Below, piece by piece: positions 38,121 to 46,972 of a stretch of 64,000 nucleotides of DNA. The stretch's first letter is position 1. Each line of letters begins with the position of its first letter. The translations under genes were made by a program, and so were the position numbers. This DNA comes from an uncultured Prevotella sp. (GTDB lineage Bacteria > Bacteroidota > Bacteroidia > Bacteroidales > Bacteroidaceae): NCBI GenBank assembly GCA_900553465.1, contig USDT01000010.1, positions 1 to 64,000 on the forward strand. Reading direction: 5' to 3'. Below the pieces are notes generated by a model, which saw only the letters and a program-made list of their open reading frames with translations, ran no database searches and was not told the DNA's origin.

Positions 38121-38521
38121 AACTTCTCGCTGAGTCTGACAAGCAGGTTGCGCACGTGTCCTTCCACATTGGCTGTGTCGTGCAGATTGTTGTCAAGCCA
38201 TATCAAAGCCAGCGCCACCGTCCTGCCGGGACGTGTCTGCATGCGGTCGAGAACTATGTGTTTGTTCTTGCGGTAGGCCTCGCGCAGCTGGCGTTTCACC
38301 CTGTTACGCTTCACGGCACGCTTGAAATGGCGTTTCGACACACTCACAAGCACTTTGGCCTGCGGTTCGTCCTCCGACTCACGCTCTACTTCCAAATACA
38401 CCATCCGTACCGGAAACGAAGTCATGGCACGGCTTCCGCCTCCGTTGAAGAGCTTGTCCATGAGCTTGCGGCTCGTTATGCGCTCCTCCTTTTTCAGTGT
38501 GAAAGCCCTGCCTGCCTGCAT
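38117..38521 (-). CDS. rnpA: Ribonuclease P protein component
   Basis: The 134-aa basic protein binds the RNase P RNA and helps process the 5' ends of tRNAs. The signature RNR helix reads [19 protein letters not shown] at about 68-86, preceded by [11 protein letters not shown]. The first residues [13 protein letters not shown] match the family N-terminus. The start codon at 38521 agrees with family length. The partner RNA is not in this window. It sits 24 bp after hemD and overlaps yidD. Confidence 0.96.
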   Translation of the reverse strand: MQAGRAFTLKKEERITSRKLMDKLFNGGGSRAMTSFPVRMVYLEVERESEDEPQAKVLVSVSKRHFKRAVKRNRVKRQLREAYRKNKHIVLDRMQTRPGRTVALALIWLDNNLHDTANVEGHVRNLLVRLSEKL

Positions 38522-38545
38522 TGCTCCGGCGTCTTGGGATAGTTT

Positions 38546-39292
38546 TTACTTGTTTTTCTTAAGATAGGCCTTCAGTGCGCTTGTCATAGAAGGATGCTCG
38601 GCTGTCGGAGCCTCGAGGTCGAGAGACAATCCGTTCTCCGCAACGGCTTTGGCTGTAGCCGGTCCGAATGTGGCGATGCGCAGGCTGCCGTTCTTAAGAT
38701 CGGGGAAATTCTTCTTGAAAGACTTGATACCCATCGGCGAAAAGAATACGAGCATGTCGTAGTCGAATGCCTTAACCTCTTCCTCCGTGAAGTCGTTGCT
38801 CACAGTGCAGTACATCACACATTCGGTGTGTGTAAGCTTCTTGGAATCGAGCAGATTCTTCACATCGTCGTTGTGAACCTCGCTCATCGGAACAAGATAT
38901 TTCTCTCCCTTGTGCTTCACCATGGTGGGCAACAGATCGTTTATCTTGCCTGTGGTTCCGAAGAACACCTTACGCTTGCGATACTGCACGTACTTCTGTA
39001 TGTAGAGAGCAATGGTCTCTGTGACACAGAAATACTTCATGTCTTCAGGTATCTCCACACGCATTTCCTTTGCCAGCTTGAAGAAATTGTCTATGGCATG
39101 ACGCGATGTGAAGACGATAGCCGTATAGTCGAGGATATTTATCTTCTGCTGACGGAACTCTTTCGAGCTCAGTCCTTCGACTTTAATGAACGGTCTGAAC
39201 ACAAGCTCCACGTTAAATTCCTTGGCTATATCGTAATAAGGAGATTTCTCGCTTGTCGGTTGGGGTTGAGATATTAAAATCTTCTTTATCAT
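38546..39292 (-). CDS. hemD: Uroporphyrinogen-III synthase
   Basis: The 248-aa enzyme cyclises hydroxymethylbilane to uroporphyrinogen III in tetrapyrrole biosynthesis. HemD proteins are poorly conserved. The recognisable features here are the N-terminal KKILISQPQPT, IVFTSRHAIDNFF in the first domain, and MLVFFSPMGIKSF with IATFGPATAKAV in the second. Length fits. In Bacteroidota hemD is commonly next to the DUF4271 membrane protein, as here (10 bp apart), which strengthens the assignment. Confidence 0.93.
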   Translation of the reverse strand: MIKKILISQPQPTSEKSPYYDIAKEFNVELVFRPFIKVEGLSSKEFRQQKINILDYTAIVFTSRHAIDNFFKLAKEMRVEIPEDMKYFCVTETIALYIQKYVQYRKRKVFFGTTGKINDLLPTMVKHKGEKYLVPMSEVHNDDVKNLLDSKKLTHTECVMYCTVSNDFTEEEVKAFDYDMLVFFSPMGIKSFKKNFPDLKNGSLRIATFGPATAKAVAENGLSLDLEAPTAEHPSMTSALKAYLKKNK

Positions 39293-39302
39293 CTTTGGTT
39301 TA

Positions 39303-40322
39303 TTAGAAATTCACTTTCAAATAATCGCTCGTCATGACCAGAATGCCGAGCAAAGCAAACACTGGCATTATTTCCAGGGCACAAAAGTACAAAAAAAATT
39401 GCACAAAGGATTCCCTGCGTCGAAAAAAGATGTTATAAATCTTATAAAATGACAGTATTTTAGACAATATCAAGACAACTGATGTCAATATGAGCGTGTT
39501 GCCGACAGAAAAGCCGAAGTAAGTCTGAAGGAGCACTACAGGCAGCAGACACTGCCCTTCTATGGACATGATGAACAGCAACGACTTCATCCACGACTCG
39601 TTGCGGCGACGGCTGAAGAACACCATGCCGCACAGCCATTGCAGCAACATCTTGAGCATGACGTAGACAACGAATATCACAAAGAACACGCCGATGACCA
39701 CATACTGGTCGACCACGAACGTGTCGGTGACATAAGTCTGGACGTAGAAGAACGTGACGAGCGACAGCAGAAGACACGTCTGCAACATGAGAAAGAACTG
39801 AAAGCGCAGCTCCGTGGACGTTTCCGTGAGCGCTTCCGCATCGTCGCGGCTGGCGCGGAAGAACTTGCGGGCCTGACGCGACATGAAGTCGCGCGACTTG
39901 GAGAAGGCTATCGCGCCGAAGATGAAACATGCCAGCAGCAGCGCCGTGATGAGATCGTCGCGGCCTATGCTGTATGGCACCGGATCGCCAGCCACTCCCG
40001 GCAGTCCGCCATAAAGGTCGGGATCGAAGCAAGGTTTGCCGGTGAAGTAAGATTCTCGATAAAGTGAGTTGAGCGTAAGGTCTTCCATGCTCTCCTGCTG
40101 CTTGTATCCGGGCAGCGTGAGCGTGTCGGGACGTGTGCTCGGCGCCACTATTACAGGCTCGAAATTGGCGCTCACGGCCGAGTCCTGCTGTGCTGGCGTG
40201 GCATCGGCCGGCAACCGGTCGAGCACCTGCTTCACAGTAAGATAGCGTGTATGTGCGGCGACGTCCAGACTGTCCGCCGTGCCTGCCGCATGCCGTATGG
40301 AGTCGGCCTGCTCTGTTGTCAT
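39303..40322 (-). CDS. DUF4271 integral membrane protein
   Basis: This 339-aa protein has about 125 polar N-terminal residues (Pro/Thr-rich, from TTEQADSIRH to PVPYSIGRDD) and then seven or so hydrophobic helices (about 130-335). The C-terminal half contains KSLLFIMSIEGQCLLP, ILSKILSFYKIYNIFF and FLYFCALEIMPVF, which I associate with DUF4271 in Bacteroidota. Function is unknown. Its stable position upstream of hemD suggests a link to porphyrin synthesis or envelope work, but nothing in the sequence proves it. It opens the DUF4271-hemD-rnpA-yidD-tyrS cluster. Confidence 0.85.
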   Translation of the reverse strand: MTTEQADSIRHAAGTADSLDVAAHTRYLTVKQVLDRLPADATPAQQDSAVSANFEPVIVAPSTRPDTLTLPGYKQQESMEDLTLNSLYRESYFTGKPCFDPDLYGGLPGVAGDPVPYSIGRDDLITALLLACFIFGAIAFSKSRDFMSRQARKFFRASRDDAEALTETSTELRFQFFLMLQTCLLLSLVTFFYVQTYVTDTFVVDQYVVIGVFFVIFVVYVMLKMLLQWLCGMVFFSRRRNESWMKSLLFIMSIEGQCLLPVVLLQTYFGFSVGNTLILTSVVLILSKILSFYKIYNIFFRRRESFVQFFLYFCALEIMPVFALLGILVMTSDYLKVNF

Positions 40323-40398
40323 AATGGTCTTAATATGCTTATAATACTGTTATGTGGCGCGGCGCAGCCTGTTGCAGGCCGTCACCGCGTGCCGGACA

Positions 40399-41661
40399 TC
40401 ATTTCAGTCCGAATGTCTCCTTTATCATGTCCACCTTGTCAAGCTTCTCCCAAGTGAAGAGTTCCACCTTGACGGTGCGTGTGGGATGATAGTGACTGGT
40501 GAAAGTCTTCTCCACAACTTCGTTCTTACGTCCCATGTGTCCGTAGGCAGCAGTCTCGAGGAACATCGGCTGACGCAGCTTGAGTGTGCGCTCTATGGCT
40601 TTCGGACGGAGGTCGAACATGCGTCCTATTGCCGCAGCTATCTCACCGTCGGTCATGTTCACGTGGCTGCGTCCGTAGGTATTGACGTATATGCTTACAG
40701 GACGTGCAACGCCGATGGCATAACTTATCTGTACGAGCATCTCGTCGGCAACGCCCGCTGCCACCATGTTCTTGGCTATGTAGCGTGCGGCGTAGGCTGC
40801 CGAACGGTCCACCTTGCTCGAGTCCTTGCCCGAGAACGCGCCGCCGCCGTGTGCGCCCTTGCCTCCGTAAGTATCGACGATGATCTTGCGGCCGGTGAGT
40901 CCGGTGTCGCCATGAGGGCCACCGATTACGAACTTACCGGTAGGATTGACGTAGTATTTTATGTCGTCGCCGAAGAGTGCGAGCACCTTCTCCGACTGTA
41001 TCTGTGCCTTAACTCGCGGCATGAGGATGTTCTTCACGTCGCTCTCTATGGTTGCTAGCATACGCTCATCGTCCTCGTCGAACGGATCATGCTGTGTAGA
41101 TACGACAATGGTGTCTATGCGCTGCGGCACGCCGTCGTCCGAATATTCCACCGTAACCTGGCTTTTCGAGTCGGGTCTGAGATATGTCATCTCCTTGCCC
41201 TCCTTGCGTATGTCGGCCAGTGTGCGCATGATGAGCTGCGCAAGGTCGAGCGCCACAGGCATGTAACTCTCCGTTTCGTTGGTGGCATAGCCGAACATCA
41301 TTCCCTGGTCGCCGGCTCCCTGCTCCTCGTCGTCCTCACGGCTCACACCGCGATTGATGTCGTCGCTCTGCTCGTGTATGGCAGTAAGGATACCGCATGA
41401 GTCGCCGTCGAACTGGTATTCCGACTTGGTGTAGCCAATGCGTTTGATGGTCTTGCGCGCCACCGTCTGCAGGTCGATGTAAGCTTCAGAGCGCACCTCG
41501 CCCATGATTACCACCTGTCCGGTGGTCACAAAAGTCTCGATAGCACAATGCGCCTGCTCGTCGTATGCCAGAAACTGGTCGAGCAGCGCGTCCGATATCT
41601 GATCGGCCACCTTGTCGGGGTGTCCCTCAGACACTGATTCTGATGAAAAGAGATAACTCAT
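40399..41661 (-). CDS. metK: S-adenosylmethionine synthetase
   Basis: This enzyme makes SAM from methionine and ATP. The 420-aa length is longer than E. coli MetK (384 aa), as usual in Bacteroidota. Conserved parts include [18 protein letters not shown] at the N-terminus, [12 protein letters not shown], the P-loop-like [18 protein letters not shown], and [22 protein letters not shown]-like riboswitch lies in its leader and a consensus promoter upstream of that, so feedback by SAM is expected. It precedes the DUF4271 gene by 76 bp. Confidence 0.98.
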   Translation of the reverse strand: MSYLFSSESVSEGHPDKVADQISDALLDQFLAYDEQAHCAIETFVTTGQVVIMGEVRSEAYIDLQTVARKTIKRIGYTKSEYQFDGDSCGILTAIHEQSDDINRGVSREDDEEQGAGDQGMMFGYATNETESYMPVALDLAQLIMRTLADIRKEGKEMTYLRPDSKSQVTVEYSDDGVPQRIDTIVVSTQHDPFDEDDERMLATIESDVKNILMPRVKAQIQSEKVLALFGDDIKYYVNPTGKFVIGGPHGDTGLTGRKIIVDTYGGKGAHGGGAFSGKDSSKVDRSAAYAARYIAKNMVAAGVADEMLVQISYAIGVARPVSIYVNTYGRSHVNMTDGEIAAAIGRMFDLRPKAIERTLKLRQPMFLETAAYGHMGRKNEVVEKTFTSHYHPTRTVKVELFTWEKLDKVDMIKETFGLK

Positions 41662-41681
41662 TTTTGTTGTTTTTATTTTAT

Positions 41682-41704
41682 GTGAGGCAAGAAATGCTCC
41701 TCAC
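41682..41704 (-). promoter_or_regulatory. Leader hairpin between the SAM-II-like aptamer and metK
   Basis: GTGAGG and CCTCAC form a perfect 6-bp stem with an 11-nt loop, 21 bp before the ATG. It lacks a U-run. It may belong to the expression platform or simply keep the start region open. Confidence 0.45.
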
Positions 41705-41742
41705 TGCAAGACACTACCGCATGGCTCAATCAAACCGATTCC

Positions 41743-41793
41743 GCCGTTTTAGCATTTTTTTTCGTGGTTGCAAGCAGCCAAATTCTTCCACAC
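41743..41793 (-). ncRNA. SAM-II-like riboswitch in the metK leader
   Basis: Read on the minus strand, the 51-nt region has the SAM-II layout: P1 5' strand (GTGG), a loop with GAATTTGGCTGCTTGCAA, P1 3' strand (CCAC), an A-rich linker, and GCTAAAACGGC. These match the class hallmarks GAUUUA...UUGCAA and GCUAAA. The loop segment GCTG can pair with the downstream CGGC (one wobble) to form the expected pseudoknot. SAM-II occurs in Bacteroidota and alphaproteobacteria before met genes. The match was made by eye. Confidence 0.75.
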
Positions 41794-41833
41794 TGTTTTA
41801 CTTACTGTTTTATAATCTTCGCGAAAACGCATG

Positions 41834-41865
41834 CAAAATTATACATTATTTCCAACATGGGCAAA
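41834..41865 (-). promoter_or_regulatory. Promoter of metK and its riboswitch leader
   Basis: TTTG (41862-41865), 20 bp and TAATTTTG (41834-41841) on the minus strand match the consensus exactly. Transcription would begin about 35 nt before the aptamer. Confidence 0.85.
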
Positions 41866-41958
41866 TTCTTATTTCTTATTTTTCCTTAACCGCCCGTTAT
41901 CTTGTATTAAGCTCGCAGAAACGCCACTCAAAGGCGGTCATGGAGCAAGAAACAGAAT

Positions 41959-42403
41959 GTATAAATATGCAACCGTACTGCATGAAAAATGAATAAATCT
42001 ACCCCGTGACCCTCTGAGAATCGTTTATTTACGGGCAACAGTCTCTTCGGTCGCAAATTCGCGAGTTTTGAGAGGGTTGCGCAAGTAACTGTTTGTCAGC
42101 GGTTTGCGTTTTCCGGCAATCCGAAGGGCACCGCATGGCACCGCGAAACGGCCCGTATCATGCAACGATATGGCCCATATCAGGCCCTGATATGCTCAAT
42201 ATCACGCCCTGAAACAGCCTGTTTCGCAGGGCGGAAAGGGCCGTTTCGCAGAGCCGTCTGGATTTTTATGTCTTACGGAAAGAAAAACACGGCTGCCCGT
42301 GAAAGAAATATCCGGCTGATAAAGCCCGTATCGCCGCGCTTCGTTTTCTATTTCGAGAATTTATTTTGTCAAAACTTTTTACTGTCGGAATTGCATAAAT
42401 ATA
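41959..42403 (-). repeat. Intergenic mosaic element E6 with 22-bp dyad array
   Basis: E6 is in minus polarity upstream of metK and downstream of btuG. It is a close inverted copy of E8 over almost its whole length (roughly 90% by eye). The right module (42042-42113) has CGCAAATTCGCGAGTTTTG and AGAGGGTTGCGC. The array (42128-42259) has six units and gives the best example of compensating half-sites: GATATGGCCCATATC, GATATGCTCAATATC, GAAACAGCCTGTTTC. The left module has TTATTTTGTCAAAAC (42361-42375). Ends: GTATAAATATGCA (41959-41971) and TGCATAAATATA (42392-42403). No ORF. Confidence 0.85.
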
Positions 42404-42601
42404 CAAATCCGGGACAATATGCCGTTATCCGACATGTTCGGCATAACGACATGTCATAGGCCGTTCACACCTGAAATAAGGGCATAAAAAACCGGACGCT
42501 GCATGATGAAAAGCGCCCGGACGTTACAGCCGGCTATGCATAACGCACCACCGGACCGCACCGTGTCATGTCGCCGACGGTGTACGGCGACGTCAATCAT
42601 G

Positions 42602-43726
42602 TCAGTTGAGGAACACAACCTTCTTCGGGTTCTGACCTCCCGAAGCGAATTTGCCCACGTAGTCGCCGTCTGCATCGAAGTGATAGACAGTGCCGTCACC
42701 CCAGATGAAGTTGGTTGTGCATACGTAAATGTCGCCAGTGATGTCGCTCACGCTTATGCCGTAGGTGGTAGAATTCTTCAAATCCTCAGGCATATTCTTC
42801 AGCACGTCGGTCTTTGTGGCACCTGTCTTCAGGTCGTATGAGCTCACCTCTGTCGTGCCGGAGTAAGGCTGTGTGGTGTAGTCGGTTGTGGTGTTGACAA
42901 TATAGAGCGTGTTGCCGCGGCCTGCTATGTGTGTGCCGTGACCTATCTCTGTGCACTCGCCTGTCTTCGGATCATACAGCTGAACAGGGTTTGTGTACTG
43001 TGTGTAGTCGGCCGAACCGTATCCGCACACAACAATCTTGCCGCCGGTTGCTATCACGCTCAGCGGATTGGTCATCACCTCCACGTGCTCGGCAGTGTCG
43101 AAACTCTTCTCGTCGATTATGGACATGCGGTTGTCATAACCCCATCCTGAATTTACGCAATAAATCTTACCGTCGAGCACTGTCACCTGTTCCGGATTCT
43201 GACCCACCTGCACAGAGCCCTTGTACTCGAGCGTATTGGCGTCAAGACGGCTCACGTAGCCACCGTAGGATGTGACGTAGATGTAGCCCGAACCGGCAGC
43301 CAGGTTGCGCACCTGTCCCAGGTCGGTTCTGTCGGCAAACGAGATGCGTGCCTCTTCCTTGCCCACACCGTTGAGCTTCACAACGTAGTTGGAGTTGTAT
43401 ACCACCATGTACAGATTGCCTTTGTATGTGATGACGTCCTGTCCGGTGTCGCCTATCTTGCGGCCGTTCTGTATCTCGTAGATATCGGTTGTCTTGTCGC
43501 CATACATCTGGTCAGTGGCAAAGTTGAAGCAGCACAGATGTGAATTGTTCTCACCATAGGAACCCTCGTTGAGCACGAAGCCGCGTGTGCGGGCCAGTTC
43601 TATCTGCGAACCCTCGTCCTCCCACGACCAGTCGTCCTCGTTGTCGTCACAAGCTGTGAACAGAGCGGCCAGTGCCAGCATGCACAGCGGGGCCGCTTTC
43701 ATTCTCAATAGTTTCATTATTTCCAT
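42602..43726 (-). CDS. btuG: BtuG-like surface lipoprotein, cobalamin-binding beta-propeller
   Basis: This 374-aa lipoprotein has a signal ending LAALFTAC, with the lipidated Cys at about 26. An acidic stretch (DDNEDDW) follows, which resembles the Bacteroidota export signal for surface lipoproteins. The remainder is a seven-bladed beta-propeller of YncE/DUF5074 type: repeated blades such as GYIYVTSYGGYVSRLDANT, DGKIYCVNSGWG and GNTLYIVNTT. In Bacteroides, BtuG proteins of this fold cap BtuB and bind vitamin B12 very tightly. The gene follows btuB by 60 bp under the same cobalamin riboswitch, which supports that role. No promoter was seen in the gap. Confidence 0.88.
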   Translation of the reverse strand: MEIMKLLRMKAAPLCMLALAALFTACDDNEDDWSWEDEGSQIELARTRGFVLNEGSYGENNSHLCCFNFATDQMYGDKTTDIYEIQNGRKIGDTGQDVITYKGNLYMVVYNSNYVVKLNGVGKEEARISFADRTDLGQVRNLAAGSGYIYVTSYGGYVSRLDANTLEYKGSVQVGQNPEQVTVLDGKIYCVNSGWGYDNRMSIIDEKSFDTAEHVEVMTNPLSVIATGGKIVVCGYGSADYTQYTNPVQLYDPKTGECTEIGHGTHIAGRGNTLYIVNTTTDYTTQPYSGTTEVSSYDLKTGATKTDVLKNMPEDLKNSTTYGISVSDITGDIYVCTTNFIWGDGTVYHFDADGDYVGKFASGGQNPKKVVFLN

Positions 43727-43786
43727 TTTGTTTTGTTGTTATATTATTGATGTTTGGTTCATGTTGTTCTGCCGTTCCGTCCGGTG

Positions 43787-45787
43787 TCAGAAACTGACTG
43801 TGGCGGTCACCTCCACCGACCGGCCCGGCATGGGATAGTATCTTATAACCTCGTAACGCTCATCGGTCAGATTGCGCACCGAAGCCTGGAGCGTTGCCGA
43901 CCATCGTCTGAACTTCAGTTCGCGCGACAGCGACAGCGTGTGCTCCGCATATCCGTCTATCTCATACTCCGACGTGTTCTGCTGCATGGCGTAACGACTG
44001 CCGCACATCTGCACGGTGTAGGCCACGTCGAGCCACGGGGTGAGGATGGTCAGCACGGCATTGCCCGAATGGCGCGGGGTGTAGGGTATCTGGTTCTTGT
44101 AGTAGATGGATGCAGGATCGGTCACATCGAGCGCCTCCTGCAACATGTACGACGCACTGAGCTCTGCGGCAAAACCGTGCAACGGCTCTATGCGCGCGGC
44201 CATAGTGGCGTTCAGTCCGTTTATCCTCACGCGGCCGAAGTTGGCCATCTTCCACACGTAAAGCGTCGGAAAAGCCACTATCTTGTCCTTCACGTCGTTG
44301 TGATAGACGTCGGCCGTGAGTGTGACATAGGCCAGCCAACCCATCCGACGACTCGTCCATGTGAGTCCGACATTGTACTCGTCGGCCTTCTCGGGCTTCA
44401 GTGTGATGGTGCCGCTCTGGCCGTAGTACAGGTCGTTGAACGTAGGCAGACGGAACGTATGCTTATACATCGCCCTGAAATAGAGGGCCTCATTCTTCAG
44501 CAGACGCAGCGAGAAGGCTGCCGATGGCGACAGCTGGCGGCGGTCGGCGGGGCGGTCGCCGTACTCCACATGCTCGGTAGCCCATGTCGCTACGACGTTT
44601 GAGCCTATCTCGACACGGCCCGAGACATAGCGCGCGGCAAAGGCAGTAAGCGACGTCAGACGGCGCGGGTCGTCAGGATCTTCGGCGTTCGAGCTCAGAG
44701 TGTTTACGAAAGCATCCTCAGCCAACGACAACGACAGGCCCTTGAGCGGGAACCATCCCAGTGTGGCGGAGCCGTAATATTCGCTCTGACGGTAGGTCTC
44801 GACATAACGCCCTGTGGGATATTTCACATCAGTATCCGTGTAGCGGTTCCACGAATTCACGTATTTCGCACGCGCCTCCAGCTTCAGCCGACTGCCAAGA
44901 TTCTGTCCATAGACCGCCTGTGTGAAGAATTCCTCGTCCCACATGCGTTCGTGCGACTTCTTTGTATTATAGAGTATGACGGCTCCGGGCAGTCCGCGCG
45001 ACGAGCTGAACCACTGCGCCTTCACGTCCAGACGGCCGTCGCGGGGCAGCAGCGCATACACATTGGCCTCGCCCTGCCATGAATATATGTCGGTGTTGAA
45101 GCGTTTGTCGGTGAGCTTCTCCGAGCCGTTTGGCAGCTCGTATGGATAGCGTCCGTCAGCACGCATGTATGTTCCGTCGAGCGAGAACATGAGTTTCTCG
45201 TTCAGTCTCTGCCAGTAGCGCAGCTGCGGAGCGACGAGTCCCCAGCTTCCGGCACGTACTCTGGTACGCAGCGACCAGTCGCGTCCGTCGGCGAAGACGG
45301 GTTTGCGGCTCGTTATAGAGAGCACCGCCGCCGATGCGTAGTGGCGCGCCGGCTGCATTACGTCGTCGTCCTCGCCTATTGTGAGCGTCACGTTCTGCAC
45401 GTTGTCTGTGGCAAAACGGCTCAAGTCTATCTGTCCGGCCTGGGTGTTGCTCACCGTTACGCCGTCGTAGCTCACGGCCGTATGGTTGGCGCCGAGGTTG
45501 CGCACGGACACTGTCTTCATGCCTCCTATGCCGCCATAATCCCTCACGTTGGCGCCGGCAAAGCGTTTCACAGCGTCGGAAAGGGTGTATATGCCTGCCC
45601 GTTCCAGCTCGTCACCCTCAAGCATCTGGGTGGGACGGGCCGAACGTACGGTGCGGTCGATGCGCCGGGTGGTCACCTCCACTCCGTCGATGTGTCTCAC
45701 ACCGCCGGTCAGGGAATCTGACGGCGACTGTGCACTGACGGCAACGGCGGCCGCAGCAAGCGCGGCGGAAAGCACAAGTCTCTTCAT
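43787..45787 (-). CDS. btuB: TonB-dependent outer-membrane receptor, cobalamin transporter BtuB-like
   Basis: This 666-aa receptor has a signal peptide (MKRLVLSAALAAAAVAVSAQ), a plug domain (about 35-150, with VTTRRIDRTVRS, TLSDAVKRFAGANVRDYGG and VSVRNLG) and a 22-strand barrel ending in the aromatic terminus TATVSF. It imports a large substrate across the outer membrane using TonB energy. The preceding cobalamin riboswitch and following btuG identify the substrate as a corrinoid. The open frame reaches 45991, but that part is riboswitch RNA; ATG 45787 with the signal peptide is the start. Confidence 0.93.
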   Translation of the reverse strand: MKRLVLSAALAAAAVAVSAQSPSDSLTGGVRHIDGVEVTTRRIDRTVRSARPTQMLEGDELERAGIYTLSDAVKRFAGANVRDYGGIGGMKTVSVRNLGANHTAVSYDGVTVSNTQAGQIDLSRFATDNVQNVTLTIGEDDDVMQPARHYASAAVLSITSRKPVFADGRDWSLRTRVRAGSWGLVAPQLRYWQRLNEKLMFSLDGTYMRADGRYPYELPNGSEKLTDKRFNTDIYSWQGEANVYALLPRDGRLDVKAQWFSSSRGLPGAVILYNTKKSHERMWDEEFFTQAVYGQNLGSRLKLEARAKYVNSWNRYTDTDVKYPTGRYVETYRQSEYYGSATLGWFPLKGLSLSLAEDAFVNTLSSNAEDPDDPRRLTSLTAFAARYVSGRVEIGSNVVATWATEHVEYGDRPADRRQLSPSAAFSLRLLKNEALYFRAMYKHTFRLPTFNDLYYGQSGTITLKPEKADEYNVGLTWTSRRMGWLAYVTLTADVYHNDVKDKIVAFPTLYVWKMANFGRVRINGLNATMAARIEPLHGFAAELSASYMLQEALDVTDPASIYYKNQIPYTPRHSGNAVLTILTPWLDVAYTVQMCGSRYAMQQNTSEYEIDGYAEHTLSLSRELKFRRWSATLQASVRNLTDERYEVIRYYPMPGRSVEVTATVSF

Positions 45788-45851
45788 ATCTTGACGATAA
45801 AACAGGACATTTCGCACAGTCTTCCTCGAGACCGCATGAAACAGTTTTGAC

Positions 45852-46016
45852 AATTGAAGGCAGGTCTTCTGACTCGCAGTCCGGACGCGAACGCCTTCCC
45901 GGTGAATTGCCAGTGGCTCGTTGTTCGCTCCTGATAAGGACTGCTCACAGCAGCGGGACTGTCGGAGACTCTCACTCCGTTCCCTTTTCATCGCGCCGAG
46001 GGCGCGAACCTTTCAA
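45852..46016 (-). ncRNA. Cobalamin riboswitch upstream of btuB
   Basis: The minus strand carries the complete B12-element landmarks in order: AAAAGGGAACGGAG, GAGTCTCCGACAGTCCCGC, GCTGTGA, GCCACTGGC, GGGAAGGCG, and the B12 box AGTCAGAAGACCTGCC (45859-45874). P1 can close through TTGAAAGG with CCTTCAA. Binding of adenosylcobalamin or another corrinoid to this RNA normally represses the downstream genes, here btuB-btuG. The aptamer ends about 65 nt before the btuB ATG. Confidence 0.96.
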
Positions 46017-46021
46017 CGATG

Positions 46022-46029
46022 CAAATATA
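46022..46029 (-). promoter_or_regulatory. -7 box TATATTTG of the btu operon
   Basis: Minus-strand TAnnTTTG match; transcription would start at about 46015, right at the 5' end of the cobalamin riboswitch. Confidence 0.65.
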
Positions 46030-46099
46030 CATAATTTAACCGGAATATGTATAGCCGGGACTGAAAAAGTTGGCCGCAACGTGACATTGACGGTTAAGC

Positions 46100-46690
46100 A
46101 GAAACCCGGTGGAACAGTTTTTCAACAAAAGACTGAGGTTTCAATCCCGCACAGGTGCTGCCACCTTATGCCGGAGGAGGACAATATGGCGCACTTTCAG
46201 ATTTTCAGCATCCCTCGGTTTTTCCGGCCGGGTTTTCTGTTCTACCCCGAAAAATAAGCGAGAATTTGCGGGCCGACTCTCCGTCGGACGCAAATACGCG
46301 AGAAATAAGAGAATATTATAAAACACTGGACATCAAAGGTTTATACGCAAGAGAGATTTTTCTGACACGCGAAAAGCACCGTTTCGGCACGTGATATGGC
46401 CCATATCAGGCCATGATATGCACAATATCACACCATGATATGGACGAAAACAGAGGCTGAAACAGGCATAATCGGGATGTAATATGAATTATCATGGATT
46501 ACTAAACAGGGTATACGATAAGGCACAAAAGCCTGAACAGGCCTTTATGATGGTGCGTTTAACATTTCTTTACATCTCTTTCGTGAATTTATTTTGTCAA
46601 AAAAAAGTCAAGAAAAACTGTAAGTACGCCGCCTGAGTTTTCTTTTAAAACCCTTATATCATGCGTGAGAAGAAATACGGAAAACATGCG
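46100..46690 (-). repeat. Intergenic mosaic element E7 with 22-bp dyad array
   Basis: E7 lies in minus polarity between the btu promoter and the Na/Pi gene. The right module (46235-46300) reads TACCCCGAAAAATAAGCG, then a long hairpin GAGAATTTGCGGGCCGAC with GTCGGACGCAAATACGCGAG. The array (46354-46463) has five units; 46398-46419 reads GGCCCATATC-AGGCCATGATAT. The left module (46557-46640) differs from E5 at about 4 of 83 positions. The outer flank near 46130 (GTTTCAATCCC) is shared with E3. No ORF. Confidence 0.84.
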
Positions 46691-46878
46691 TCGGTTTTGC
46701 GTTAATGATGTGTCGGTTGCAACGGCGCGGATGTGTCAATTGCGTGAAGGAACGCCAGCCACGGTCCATGCGGCATTTTTCATCCTCCACAGAACGACAC
46801 ACCTCACATGTACGCAGAGCGTACCGACACCTCACCCTGCCTCCGGCAACCGACACAGGCAGGCTGTCCGACAACACA
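46691..46878 (+). other. Intergenic stretch with no recognised feature
   Basis: Between E7 and the hairpin downstream of the Na/Pi gene I see no gene, RNA or promoter. Short frames here are not credible. Confidence 0.45.
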
Positions 46879-46928
46879 CTGCGGGCGGGACGGCCGGCAT
46901 AATGTGCCACTCTCCGTCCCGCCCGCAG
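46879..46928 (-). terminator. Strong GC hairpin after the Na/Pi cotransporter gene
   Basis: CTGCGGGCGGGACGG and CCGTCCCGCCCGCAG form a perfect 15-bp stem, about 45 bp after the stop at 46973. U-run absent; TGTGTTGT follows on the minus strand. Confidence 0.7.
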
Positions 46929-46972
46929 CAGTATCGCAAGGCGCGAAAAGTCATTTCATGAATTGTGAAGCA

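Noticed and set aside
43787..45991. A longer start for the BtuB-like protein at 45991
   Set aside because: The upstream 204 bp are the cobalamin riboswitch, and a good signal peptide begins at 45787.
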